Positions 21,341 through 31,997 of a stretch of DNA of 64,000 nucleotides are shown one piece after another. This stretch comes from Shinisaurus crocodilurus. Taxonomy: Eukaryota > Chordata > Lepidosauria > Squamata > Shinisauridae. Location of the stretch: assembly GCA_021292165.1 (NCBI GenBank), contig CM037888.1:32879091-32943090 (forward strand). The letters are read 5' to 3'. Positions within the stretch are counted from its first letter, which is position 1; each line of letters starts with the position of its first letter. Made by a program: the position numbers and the translations under genes. The notes under the pieces are model-generated. The model saw only the letters and a program-made list of their open reading frames with translations, had not been told where the DNA came from and did not search any database.

Positions 21341-21380
<40 letters not shown>
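21331..21380. repeat. (GTC)/(ATC) trinucleotide repeat
   Basis: Trinucleotide run of the type found at the tail of the zinc-finger LINE copies, but here without LINE sequence next to it. It creates a spurious poly-histidine frame. Confidence 0.85.
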
Positions 21381-21595
21381 TGTTATTCTGTGAGCCACGT
21401 GAGCGGCATTAGCAGAGCTCCACCAGCAGTTCGCAAAGCAGAGGAGAAGCGTCCGCAGCGCCTCCTTCCTCTCTCACGTCAAAGATCTCTGCCCGAGTGC
21501 CCCCTGCCCCGCCCCATTTCCCTGCCACCGGAAGACATTGCTGAAGGTCTAACCCTGCCCGTTGTGTGCTGCTTTCTCTTACTCTGCCAGAGCCT

Positions 21596-21655
21596 CTCCT
21601 CCTCCTCCTCCTCCTCCTCCTCCTCCTCCTCCTCCTCCTCCTCCTCCTCCTCCTC
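21596..21655. repeat. (TCC)n trinucleotide repeat
   Basis: About 19 copies of TCC. All frames through it give homopolymers (Ser, Pro, Arg) and are not coding. Confidence 0.95.
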
Positions 21656-21768
21656 TCAAAAGTCAAGAAGGGGATTTGGGCAAAGAGATATTTCAAAAAC
21701 GTGGTTGTTCCACATTAACCACTTGCTGCAAGCTGAGTCCAACAGCATTCTGGCTTCATTCTGGCAAG

Positions 21769-21980
21769 AGCCGGTGTGGTGTCGTGGCTGGAGTGCTGGA
21801 CTGGGACTCGGGAGATCCGGGATCGAGTCCCCACTCAGCCATGGGTCACTGGGTGACTTTGGGCCAGTCACCGACTCTCAGCCTGACCTACCTCAGAGGG
21901 TTGTTGTGAGGAGAACCTTGTAAGCTGCCTCGGGCTCCTTGCAAGAGGAAAAAAGGCGGGATACAAATGTAATGTAATCA
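21769..21980 (+). mobile_element. Sauria-type SINE (copy 4, internal deletion)
   Basis: The head gccggtgtggtgtcgtggct and the body are present, but the segment between gttgttgtgagga and cttgtaagctgcc is shorter than in the other copies. The end reads gggatacaaatgtaatgtaa. Confidence 0.85.
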
Positions 21981-21999
21981 TAATATATACATATTACAT

Positions 22000-22039
<40 letters not shown>

Positions 22040-22130
22040 TACACACACACACACACATTACATATATATATATATTACATATTACATATATTACATAATT
22101 ACATATACATAATATATACATGATATACAG
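21981..22130. repeat. (AT)n/(AC)n low-complexity tract
   Basis: AT and AC dinucleotide runs with ATTAC motifs lie between the Sauria SINE and a 5S-derived SINE. Confidence 0.85.
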
Positions 22131-22140
22131 GCATGTATAC

Positions 22141-22311
22141 AGGCCTGTGGCTCACGCTGGCTCAGCTTGCCTGAGCGTGGAAAGCTAAGCAGGGTCAGGC
22201 CTGGTTATTACTTGGATGGGAGACCCCTCCTCTAGTTTCCTGCATTGAGCAGGGGGTTGGACTCGATGGCCTTGCTGCAGGCCCCTTCCAGCTCTAAGAT
22301 CTATGAAATCT
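22141..22311 (+). repeat. 5S rRNA-derived SINE (copy 4)
   Basis: Full-length copy with aggcctgtggctcacgctgg at the start, the 5S core (aaagctaagcagggtcaggc and tacttggatgggagacc), the CR1-like tail and the terminal ctaagatctatgaaatctg. Confidence 0.87.
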
Positions 22312-24137
22312 GTAATCATAATTAAGGCCCTGTTCAGGTGTTAAGGCCCCTTCTCCTCTGCAGCGACCGGCCACACCACCCTCCAGGTATTGGAGGGCAG
22401 AGATCTGCAGTGGGGAGCCAGCTGTATGCATGGAGGCGCCCCACGAGCTGCTCCCCCCCCCCCGGTTCGGCAGGCCACCTGGTGCGTACCGCCTCCCCCT
22501 GGCCCCTGGGGGGCGGCTGCACAGCTGGCTGCTGGGAGAGCAGCAAGAGAGGCCGGGCCCGTGTGTACATCTCGCCCCCCCCACTCATGGGATCCCAACT
22601 GCCGTGAGGACTTTTACATGCGATCACCAGCCTCCATGTCGGCAGTGTGAGAAATGGCAGGCTGTGCGCACTGCTCAATCCCTGACATCCGGTGCCTTAG
22701 TATTCCTGCGCATGCATTTTCCTGCATGCGCAGTAGAGGCAGGATGCATCCAGGCACTCACACCGGCAACGTTTTAACTCGGCATCCCCTGAAAGCAAAA
22801 ATGGGGACAAGATGGGGACAGCGGTTTATGAGGAAGAGAGACTAGGCAATGAGGACTCGTCCCTGGCCAAGTGGGCAGCTGAGCATGACGGGGCAGGTGT
22901 GAGCTTCTGCAGCGCCACACAGGATCATGTGACTCAGCCAAGGGGCCAGCTCACGGACGGGCCCCCGCGTGGCTCAGCTCGCGGGCAGGGCTGGCTGAGT
23001 GGAACGAAGACGGCGATTCCCCGCTGCCGGCCTGGGCAAAGGAGGAACTGTTGGCTGCCGAGGGGACAGGGGCCTAAGAAAGAGCTGGGCTCCCGTCCCA
23101 AGAGGCGAGAGACTTTTGCACAAGGGGGCTGCCTGGCTGAGCATCGGGCACACAGGAACACGGAGACAGGGTTCTTAAAGCAAGAACAGACATGTTGGAA
23201 GCATTACCTTTCTTGCCCCGTGCCGTGCGCCCACTTGGTGCGCCCCGGCCTGCTCTTACGTACTGTGCAGCACTTTGCATCAGGTTGGAAGTGACGCAAG
23301 CTACCAGTAGCGGTACGGTCGGACCCAGGAACGGTTCTGAAGGTTATCCAGCCCAACAGCCCCATGTGTAGAACCAGGTTCCCCCATAACGGGGGTGAGC
23401 TGTCACCCCGTGATGGAAGGAGGACTCACCAAGCGGCTTTCAAGGATGGCTCGTTTTCGAGAGGAAAAGGGGGGTGCCTGGAGGCTTCAGGCACGAAACG
23501 GCTGCGCAGGCCCTCATCTCAGATGGCGTGCCAGCCTTCACCCACCATGCCCTCCGTCCCAGGTTTCTGCAGCGGCTTCTCACTCCCAGGATGTGGGATC
23601 AGGACCACCGTTCATCAGGACCACCGTTCCTCCGGCTGTGTCAGGCTGACCAAGCCGCTTTTCTGGGAGGCTGGGACGGGGCTTGCTTTCCTGCTGCTGG
23701 TGGAGCAGCATCACCTCATTGTGCTATGATGGGACGGGCATGACCTTTCCTGCAGGGGGGAAAGCACTTCCCTGGTTCTCCCTGGGCTCCGTCCCTGTAA
23801 TTCAACAATGGCCAGTTGTTTGCAGTGCAGCTGCGGAAGGACGGAGGCTCAGTGTGCGTCTCTGTTGCTGCTGCTCCGGCTTTATATAAAAATAGGATAT
23901 AAATATAGAACCTGTTTTACATAAACTTTTCCTTTCACATTCAAGACAAAGAAAGTGACTTTAAAAGCCTCAGCAGAACCAACTGTTGGTGGATTCTGGC
24001 ATAATTCACACATGCAAAGTAGCCGTGGGGGGCGGGGCTGGAGTTGGGGAAGGGCGGCTGCTTCCCGCTCGTCGATTGGGAGGCTTGTGTGCACGGCACA
24101 CAAGGCGAGGCATGCAGGTGTGAATCCAGCCTCAGGG
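22312..24137. other. GC-rich intronic sequence, nothing recognised
   Basis: No gene or clear mobile element was recognised. Several open frames run through 22330-23650 on both strands, but they lack domains and reflect GC-rich composition. Confidence 0.45.
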
Positions 24138-24235
24138 GGGGGAGCAATGGTCTTGTGGCACCTGAAAGACGAGCAGATTTGTGACGGCGTCAGCTAGCTT
24201 CTGGGGACTGCGCTCCACTTCAGAAGACTAACCGG
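24138..24235. repeat. Amniote-type repeat fragment (ggtcttgtggcacct)
   Basis: The phrase atggtcttgtggcacctgaa followed by gacgagcagatttgtgacgg and ccacttcagaagac resembles a repeat common in reptile genomes. The class was not determined. Confidence 0.4.
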
Positions 24236-24503
24236 GGACCCTGGTGGACATTTCCTTCACAGCATGTCCCAACATGTCATCGGCCCAATGCGTGTGGCAG
24301 GATTTGGTCTTCACGACTGGGCAGGAGGGTGGTGGTGTGGAAGTGGGGACCTAACACTGGACCCACTGCCATGGTCGGACCACGCTCTTGAGGTTTGGGC
24401 TTCTGGCTCCATTCCCCCTCTGCAAGGCTGGGGGGCCTATTAGAATGGTTCACTTCTGGAGAATGATGGAACCTGATGGGTTCCTGGGCACTCCGGGGGT
24501 CAG

Positions 24504-25490
24504 TCAGGCGATCACTCGTGACCGAGTAAGATTGCCTTCCAGGATAAAAAAAAAAAAGAAAATTTACAAAAAGGAGATTTTAAAAGGAGGAAAATTCTAA
24601 AGAAAATTGTGTAGACTCTAGCGATGGGTCCGAAAGTGACTGTGGAGGCCAATTCTAGATCCACACAGCTTCCCACAGTGAGGACACAGGTTACCAGATG
24701 GAAGATGGCCCTGTAAAGGATTCATTTGACGTGCTTTTCGCTTAGCACGTTTCTCCCTTTCACCTTGCACTCGGGCTTCTTCAAAGTCCATAGAACCTTT
24801 GTGAAAGGCCAACCTCCAGTTAGATCGTTCATGGGCCAGAGCTTCCCAGTTTTTGATGTTTATATTGCATTTTTTTAGATTAGCCTTAAGAACATCTTTA
24901 AACCTCTTATATTGACCACCGGTATTCCACTTTCCATCCTTGAGTTGGGAATAAAGTAACTGCTTTGGGAGACGGCAGTCAGGCATTCGAACAACATGAC
25001 CGGTCCACTGAAGTTGGCGTTGAAGGATCATTTTTTCAATGCTAGTAGTCTTTGCTTCTTCCAGTACACTGACATTTGTTCGCCTATCTTCCCAAGTAAT
25101 TTGCAGGATTTTCCGGAGGCAACGTTGATGAAATCTTTCAAGGAGTTGGAGGTGACGTTTATAGATAGTCCATGTTTCGCAGGCATACAATAAAGTTGGT
25201 AATACAATGGCTTCATAAACCAGCGTTTTGGTCTTCTTACAAATATCCCAATCCTCGAACACTCTATGTTTCATTCGAGAAAACGCGGCACTTGCGGAGC
25301 TCAGACGATGCTGGATTTCACTGTCGATGTTAGCTGTAACAGAAAGATAGCTGCCAAGATAGAGAAAATGATCGACATTTTCCAGTATTGTCCCGCCCTG
25401 GGCTCCCGGTGGGATACACGGGTGACCAGGGTGGTTGACACGATCACGCCTGAGTGCTTTCTTCCTTCTAGCCAAGCCCATTTGGCACCA
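24504..25490 (-). mobile_element. LINE C-terminal region with zinc-finger tail (copy B, longest)
   Basis: A 287-codon minus-strand frame (25481-24618) is open throughout. In order it holds NVDHFLYLGSYLS, VYEAIVLPTLLYACETWTIY, LLERFHQRCLRKILQITWED, LQRQLQWTGHVVRMPDCRL, GGQYKRFKDVLKANLKK, and a final C-x2-C-x12-H-x3-H finger at the C-terminus. This is the region downstream of the catalytic reverse-transcriptase core of a non-LTR retrotransposon; no YADD/FADD motif is present, so it is 5' truncated. The 3' UTR ends near 24504 (aggcgatcactcgtgaccg). It is the least damaged of three copies. The clade is unassigned; it is neither the CR1 nor the L2 type seen elsewhere here. Confidence 0.8.
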
Positions 25491-25680
25491 CAGTGGAACT
25501 GAGGGCTATGAAGTGAAGGGGAAGGCAGCTTGAACACCAATGGGGGAAGACTCATGCCAAATCGGACCGAACACAGATTAAAGCCCGTTATCGAGCTGAC
25601 TCCGTGGTGGTGATGGTGGCAAAGAAGAATTTCTTTTCCCACCATCATTGCATCCTCTCAGTGTCACTCTGCAGAGCTTT

Positions 25681-26940
25681 TTCGGGTGATTTATGGCCTT
25701 GTACAGGCTGATCTGACTGAACCCTCAACTGCTTGCTGTGATTGATTTGCAGTATACTTTGAGGACAAGGTCACTCAGATTTGCCACAACTTGCTCCACA
25801 GGTAGTGCAAACCAGATGGTGGAGGTGTCCAGCATACCAGTGTCCAGTTTTATGGGATGAGTTTCAGTTGTTGAGGCCTGATGATGTGGAGAGAGTGCTT
25901 GGATCTGTCCAACCAACCACCTGTGCTCTTGACCCCTGCCCTCCTTGGTTGATTACAGCCAGTAGATCTGGCCTGAGGACCTGGATCCAGGAAGTGATCA
26001 ATGCTTCCTTGAGAGATGGCCAACTACTAATCTCTTTAAAAGAGATGGTGGTTCAGCCTCTCCTGAACAAGCTGGGGCTAGATCCAGAGAACCTTCAGAA
26101 TTTCAGACCAGTGGCCAATCTTCCATTTTTGGGCAAGGTGATTGAGCAGGTGGTTGCTGGCCAACATCAGGCACTTCTGGATGATACTGATTATCTGGAC
26201 CCATTTCAGTCAGGTTCTAGGCCTGTTTTTGGGGTGGAGACTGCCTTGGTCACCCTGAGGGATGACCTTTGCCAGAAGAAAGACAGAGGGAGTTGGTCTT
26301 TGTTGGTTCTCCTAGACCTGTCAGCGGCTCTCAGTGCCATTGACCAAGGTATCCTTCTGGGGAGGCTGTCTGAATTGGGAGTTGGAGGCACAGTTTTATG
26401 GTGGTTCTGTTCCTACTTACCGTAAATAGCCGGTTCCAGAAGGTAGTGCTGGGTGACTATAACTCTGCCTCGTGGAGACTCCATTTCGGCATCCTTCAGG
26501 GCTCTCTTTTGTCCCCCATGCTTTTCATCATCTACATGAAACTGCTGGAGAGGCTTTCTGGAGGGAAGGAGTAAAGTGTCATCAATATGTGGATGACACC
26601 CAACTCTACCTCTCCTTTTCATAAAATGCAGGTGAGGCAGTGACTATCCTGAACCTGTGCTTGGGCTCGGTAGTGGACTGGATGCCCGCTTAAAGGCCTT
26701 CCACTTTAAGCAGGACCTTAATCTGTTGCGTTATTAATTTGATTGCTGGTTCCTCAATTATTATTTTTAAGTTCTTAATATTTAATTGTTATTTTGATAT
26801 TTGTATTGTATTATTATTTTTATGTATTTATTTTTGCTTATGTTGTGGTTGTTGTTGTTGTTGTTTGGTTTTATGATTGTAAACTGCCCAGAGGGCATTT
26901 GCCACTTACAAATCTAACAAACAAACAAACAAACAAACAT
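25681..26940 (+). mobile_element. L2-type LINE, RT region to 3' end, decayed
   Basis: The plus-strand frame 25781-26425 reads ALDPCPPWLI, SLKEMVVQPLLNKLGLDPEN, FRPVANLPFLGKVIEQVVAG, DPFQSGSRPVFGVETALV and LLVLLDLSAALSAIDQGILL, a reverse transcriptase of the CR1/L2 group. The DLSAALSAID motif replaces the usual DLSAAFDTID, so a catalytic-region aspartate is lost. The frame breaks near 26425, after which MKLLERL-like and YVDDTQLYL-like traces remain. The tail is AT-rich with (GTT)n and (CAAA)n runs, ending at 26940. Confidence 0.85.
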
Positions 26941-28105
26941 ACACTGCAAAAATTCCCCAGTTAGGACAAAATCTCTCTCTCACCCCATTTCTCCCATGCA
27001 GTTAGACCAGTGGCTTGTCTCATCATGTGCTGCTTCCTGTCATACAAGGCTGTGGCACAGTCCGCACCACATCCCATAATGTATTGTCCCTGTACAGCAT
27101 GTCACTGTATGGGGTTCTTGCATGAAAGCTTATGCTTAAGTAAAGAGGTCCCAAGTTTCCTGCAAGGGTCTGGACAGACGTCTCACTTGGATCCTCGCCC
27201 TGGACTTTGTGCTGGCCCTGCGAGGACAAAGTCATTAGTATCTGAGCCTTAAAAAATGGGCTCTCAAAAAATTAAAAATGCCTCTCAAGGTCTCTCTCCC
27301 TTTAATCAAATTTTCTCAGAGCTGCATGAGCGCAGTCGTTCAAATTCAGCAAGGAATATAGCACAGCTCCACGTTCTAAAAGGAAACACAAAGATTTCTC
27401 CTCGGAGAACAGGAGACAAGAGGGACAGCGGGTGAGGACACACGACCCACCCTCTTCCTTGCTCTTGCTCTGTAGTGCTTGCACAATTGAAGGTTTTGTT
27501 CTAAATGAAGAGATCCAAAGCGATTCCTCCGGGGCATGCCAAGGAAGGAAGCCTGACATATTCCATGAGCTGCAGTTTCCGTCGCTTGCTGGCATGATCT
27601 TGAACGGAAGGGTGGGAGGGCACCTTGGGTGGCTGATATTTATTAGGTTTGCAACAGAAGCACCTTCCAGCTTCTTTGCAACGGGGCTCGATGGTGGCTT
27701 TCCCCAATCCCAGGGTGGTGCGAGCTACCTAGAAGATCCATAGATAGGACAAGAAATTGCACAAATTTGCACGTGCTAATTTACATATGCAATTATATGT
27801 GCATAATTAGAAATAATTACGATCCTTTAAATTTTATAGAAGGCAAGCTACTAATTAACCTCTGGCTTGCTTTCAGGACTGAACGGTGAAATGTCCCGAA
27901 TTGTGCTTGCTTAAAACTTACCCTCCGCGCACCCACACTTTTCCTTGGTCTTTCAGGCCCAAATCCAGATGGGGAATATGGAGTGCTGGGACCAGCAAAT
28001 TGCTCATGGCACCGTAAACATTTACTGATTAATTACACAGTCAGTGTGATGTAATCCTGAACATGTTTCCCCATCCACAGATCTCTCTGTACCCACCCAC
28101 CCACC
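26941..28105. other. Intronic sequence, possible conserved noncoding stretch
   Basis: No gene is seen. The AT-rich palindrome-containing segment 27770-27880 (tttacatatgcaattatatg, then gcataattagaaataattac) has octamer- and homeodomain-like motifs and no repeat signature. Confidence 0.4.
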
Positions 28106-28113
28106 CCCGTTGT

Positions 28114-28876
28114 CAGGGCCGGCGCTACCACTAGGCCAACTAGGCGGTTGCCTAGGGCGCGTAGCGGAAGAGGGCGCAGAACGCTGTGCTCCTCTTTGCT
28201 GCCGGCGCGCTCCTGCCCTGCCCGCCCTCCTCTCCGAGAAAGCCATGTAAGTGCGCCTGGAGTAGTGGTGGGGCCGAGCCTGGGCGCCTCCCCCCTACCT
28301 TGCCTCGCCTCCGCGCCGCCTCCCACCTCGCCTCGCTTTGCCTCTGCGCCGCCTCCCCCCCGCGCCGCCTCCCCCCACCTCGCCTCGCCTCGCTTCGCCT
28401 CTGCGCCGCCTCCCCCCCGCGCCGCCTCCCCCACCTCGCCTCGCCTCGCTTCGCCTCTGCGCCGCCTCCCCCCCGCGCCGCCTCCCCCCCACCTCGCCTC
28501 GCTTCGCTTCGCTTCAACTCTCCTCCGCGCCGCCTCCCCCCCCGACACCTACCTTCTCCGTGCTGTTTCCGGAGCCCCGCCCGCGCTCTGTTTTGGCGGG
28601 AAGTACCAGGGCAACAGGGCTTAAACAGCCCTGTTGCTCTGGTTTCCCCCGGCCAAAAACAGAGCGCGGGGGGCCCTTTTCGGAGGAGGCGTCGAACTGG
28701 GAAGGTAGGTGGGGGGGCGGCAGCGGCAGCGGCAGCATGCGGGGGGGGGTCCGGTGGCGGCAGGGGGGGCGGGAGGTTGCAGAGCAGGGCTGCTTTCCGG
28801 AGCCCCCCCCACGGCACGAGGGGGGGCGCTAAATATAATTTAGCCTAGGGCGCCAAACTGCCCTGCACCGGTCCTG
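28114..28876. mobile_element. CpG-rich hAT-like element with internal minisatellite
   Basis: The 763-bp block starts cagggccggcgctacc and ends gcaccggtcctg, and is flanked by an exact 8-bp duplication, cccgttgt (28106-28113 and 28877-28884). The termini and the subterminal gttgcctagggcgc motif match the 168-bp element at 62674-62841. Inside are about three or four copies of a 50-60-bp CpG-rich unit (28300-28510, ccgcctccccccc and tcgcctcgcttcgcctc) and a palindrome at 28581-28669 (ccgcgctctgtttt and aaaacagagcgcgg). Large open frames here on both strands are low-complexity artefacts. Confidence 0.82.
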
Positions 28877-29135
28877 CCCGTTGTTTCCCTGCCCCACATC
28901 ATTTCCTGTAGCATCTCAGTTACCTTTTCCCATCCCACAGGACTCTATAGCCATGTCCAGGGCTGGCTCCAATTGCACTAAAAACAAAGTTGGGGGTGGG
29001 GATATATAAAATGTATTCCAATATATTCCAATTTTTATACAATAAAACAGTAAAACTGATCAAACATTTTAGAGAAAAGCACTTATATACATAAATCTTC
29101 CTCTAAATGAGTTGTTATAAAAGTGCTCTCTTCCC

Positions 29136-29178
29136 AGTGGCCAGACGCGTTTCAGCAGATAAACCTTCTTCAGTGGCA
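29136..29178 (-). ncRNA. Hammerhead ribozyme-like motif
   Basis: Reading the minus strand from 29178: GCCA, then CTGAAGA (29173-29167), a 13-base stem-II region, GAAA (29153-29150), CGCGTC, then TGGCC. This has the order of a type I hammerhead: stem I pairs GCCA with TGGC; the core CTGAAGA differs at one base from CTGATGA; GAAA is intact; and the palindromic ACGCGT could form the very short stem III typical of minimal Penelope hammerheads, with cleavage expected after GTC. The core change and weak stem II suggest it is inactive. Confidence 0.5.
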
Positions 29179-29200
29179 TCTATTATGTAAAAACTATATA

Positions 29201-29451
29201 CAGTAATACCTTGGATTGCAAGTAACTTGGTTTGAGAGTGTTTTGCAAGACAAGCAAATGTTGAAATATTTATTTATTTATTTATTTATTTGATATACAA
29301 GCGACGTCTTGCAATACAAGTACTGTAGTACGGCTTAAATTAAAAATCTCTGTACAAATTTTTTGGGGGGGATTTCGTTTTGATATAAGAGTGTTTTGGA
29401 TTACAAGCACGTTTCCGGAACGAATTATGCTCTCAATCCAAGGCATGACTG
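29201..29451 (+). mobile_element. Mariner/Tigger-type MITE, complete copy
   Basis: A 251-bp element with TA on both sides (29199-29200 and 29452-29453). The ends cagtaataccttggattgc and ctcaatccaaggcatgactg are inverted relatives. No open frame. It is inserted in the Penelope-like fragment. Confidence 0.8.
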
Positions 29452-29565
29452 TAAAATATAACCAATAATTATTAGTGCCTTGGGGGGGGGAGAGAAAAAA
29501 ATATATAATAGTGTACATAATACGTATTATTTTCACCTACTCAGGCTTGTACACACAGGAAAATT

Positions 29566-29819
29566 ACAGTAATACCTTGGATTGCAAGTAACTTGGTTTG
29601 AGAGCGTTTTGCAAGACAAGCAAATTTTTAAATATTTATTTAATTTTTTTTAAAACTTGATATACAAGCGACGTCTTGCAATACAAATACTGTAGTACAG
29701 CTTAAATTAAAAATCTCTGTACAAATTTTTTTTGGGGGGATTTCATTTTGATATAAGAGTGTTTTGGATTACAAGCACGTTTCCGGAACGAATTATGCTC
29801 TCAATCCAAGGCATGCCTG
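29566..29819 (+). mobile_element. Mariner/Tigger-type MITE, second complete copy
   Basis: A 254-bp copy with TA flanks (29564-29565 and 29820-29821), in the same orientation as and 115 bp after the first. Both have the same internal ctgtagta-gcttaaattaaa block. Confidence 0.8.
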
Positions 29820-30370
29820 TATATCAAATTGGGCTGACTGCTTTATATCATTCTCTGAGTCACCCACATGTACACTAAAATATATATGAAAAATTCAAAT
29901 CACAACAGTACTATTTAAGTGTACACACAAAAATATAAATAAAAAGCAGACAAATGCATAAGTATTACTACAGTAAGCTCAGCTGCAGCATACTGGATAA
30001 AAGACAGCCCTGGGATCAGGAGTCTCAAAAAGAGCTCAGTCTGTAAGGCCAACTGGCCTAGTAATTATCATTAGGCCAGCTGTGCTATCAACTTAAAGAG
30101 AAGAAGAAAACTTAAAGGAGCCTGTTCCCAACCTTAAATACAAACTCAACCCCCTTCTAAGGCAACAGCAGTACAAGTACCAGTTGATCCAATGCAATCA
30201 AAACCATAATGACCAAATATACATAGCTTCATAATTCATAACAATATAGCCCATTAATTACAAAACAAAGGGCCAATTGCATCCTTCATTTAAACCATTT
30301 GGCATTGTTGTCTTAAGTGTGAAAATCCAAAACAATTCCCTCCTTTTCAGTCTATTCTCCAGTTGTATAC

Positions 30371-30520
30371 TGGTTCAGCTTGTCTGAGCGTGGAAAGCTA
30401 AGCAGGGTCAAGCCTGGTTATTACTTGGATGGGAGACCCCTCCTCTAGTTTCCTGCATTGAGCAGCGGGTGTTGGACTCCCTGTAGGCTCCTTCCAACTC
30501 TATGATCTATGAAATCTATG
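30371..30520 (+). repeat. 5S rRNA-derived SINE (copy 5)
   Basis: Copy lacking the first 20 or so bases, with the 5S core gcgtggaaagctaagcaggg and tacttggatgggagacc and the terminal ctatgatctatgaaatctat. It interrupts the Penelope-like coding remnant, so it is younger than that element. Confidence 0.87.
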
Positions 30521-30675
30521 TTTTCCCATTCCGACCGATTTTTCCCAAAATCCAAAATTTCAAATCCTCCTATAAAGTGTTTGACCATAGGGGGGCACCC
30601 AGTCTACGATTTCTAATGCAACTTTTGTGCTCACAAATTCTAATTTTTATTAAGGCTATAATAACTTCTGAGTGA

Positions 30676-30830
30676 GTGCAGGGCTGGCCCCAAGACATGT
30701 TGCTGCCTGAGGCAGAGCAGCACAGGGAGCCTTCCCCACACCGCACAACCCCAGTCAAGCTGCACAGCAGCGCTCAAAGCCAGTCAAATTGATCGGGGGC
30801 CCTGAGGCAGAAAATCCTGCAAGCACCTCT
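30676..30830. repeat. hAT-like remnant (cagggctggcccc)
   Basis: The start gcagggctggccccaagaca and an internal ctgaggcag repeated twice resemble a diverged hAT MITE. No right terminus or duplication was recognised. Confidence 0.35.
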
Positions 30831-31514
30831 CCCCCCTTCCCTGGCAATGAAAATACAATAATAATGAATAAACCAAATAATGAATAATATGCTGCTTTTT
30901 CATGATGCCTCAGGATCTAAAGTGCATGTGACGGTGTGGGTCTTTAAAGGACCCTGCCTCCTAAGGACACCCCTATTTGTAAAAAGGGATGGATGGATGG
31001 GGGGGCATTTGATTTCAGGAAAGAAAAAAAGAACTCTGGCAGAAAGATTCAAGGGAGGCAGCAGGAGGGGAAGCGCACAAGGGTAAAAAGTCAGCTAATC
31101 CAGGTGGATCAGATGCAACAAAGATCATCAGGGCCCCTGTACCTTTATTTCAGCAAGTGCCATTTTTCTCCATTTACATGAAAAGCAACATCTTTCAAAA
31201 TAACTTTCTATACAGTGGACTCCTGTCTATGAAAGCTTTATTATGCCACAGTACATTTGTCATTCTTTAAGGTGTCACAAGGCATTGTGGCTTTTGAACA
31301 CAAAAGAGCAAGAAACCCCTATGTTCCTCCCACATCTATTCACCTTTCTCTAGCCTAGTGCAAACCCAATGCCAAGGAGGACCATGCACCTACCAGAATC
31401 TGGCCACATGGATCATGCAAACAGCAGGTGCACTCCAGAAAGATGCTGGCAGAGCCAAGGAGCTCCAGACACACTCAAGCAAGCCATACATTCATACATT
31501 AACTTGCTCTAAAT

Positions 31515-31732
31515 GATTATTTATTTATTTATTTATTTAACATATTTATTCACTGCCCATCGGCCAAAAGGCTCCCTGTGCAGTTTCCAAAACAACACAA
31601 AATAACAACAAAAATAGTATAAAAACACAAACATATTAAAATATAACACGATAAAAAACAAGCAGCCAAAATAAATTCAATCCAGAGGTACAGCGGCGAT
31701 AATAAAGGGAATAAAATCAGCCATTAAAATAT
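31515..31732 (-). mobile_element. L2-type LINE 3' end
   Basis: A (TTTA)n run then aacatatttattcactgccc, gctccctgtgcagtttccaa and an A-rich stretch are the reverse complement of an L2-type 3' UTR and tail. Confidence 0.55.
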
Positions 31733-31976
31733 TGGTGCTGTTAGGCAATTTTGGACTCTGGACTTAGTGAAAACAATGAGCAGACTGTGGAAGGGAAGGT
31801 GGCCGCCTCCCCTCTACTAGTTTAAGAGGCTGGTGCCTTCATGCTACATTCCCTGTTAGTCTGCTAAGGGAGTGAGCCCTAAGGTCTCCTAGCAACGGCA
31901 GGGCTACCGAGTTCAGAGGGAAGAAGCAGGCTTGTATTAGGGCAGATGAGGGTAACTGGGGCAGCACTAAAGATTC
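31733..31976. repeat. Unclassified interspersed repeat (copy 2)
   Basis: Closely similar to 17311-17544, with a few small indels (for example an added aacaatgagc). It ends at gcactaaagattc, just before a zinc-finger LINE tail. Confidence 0.6.
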
Positions 31977-31997
31977 CCGGGTGGATGCCCAACCCAT

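Larger units (their letters stand above)
28985..30665 (-). mobile_element. Penelope-like retroelement fragment, interrupted by three insertions
   Basis: On the minus strand the part at 30665-30570 reads IKIRICEHKSCIRNRRLGAP, matching the R-x2-EHK-x2-IR part of the GIY-YIG endonuclease of Penelope-like elements. After a 5S SINE insertion, 30360-30260 reads RLKRRELFWIFTLKTTMPNG followed by LNEG, the conserved C-terminal block of these elements, then a stop. The 3' part (30260-28985) is noncoding, contains two mariner-type MITE insertions, and near 29138-29178 has a hammerhead-ribozyme-like core, as known in Penelope terminal repeats. The reverse-transcriptase part is not present. Confidence 0.7.

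Noticed and set aside
21270..21923. 217-codon frame with poly-His and poly-Ser
   Set aside because: Produced by (ATC)n and (TCC)n repeats and a Sauria SINE, not a gene.
22812..23294. 160-codon frame in a GC-rich stretch
   Set aside because: Several overlapping frames on both strands without a domain; composition effect.
28033..28848. Long open frames (up to 221 codons) on both strands
   Set aside because: They run through a CpG-rich minisatellite inside a transposon with a target duplication and give low-complexity Arg/Gly/Pro/Ala peptides in several frames at once.
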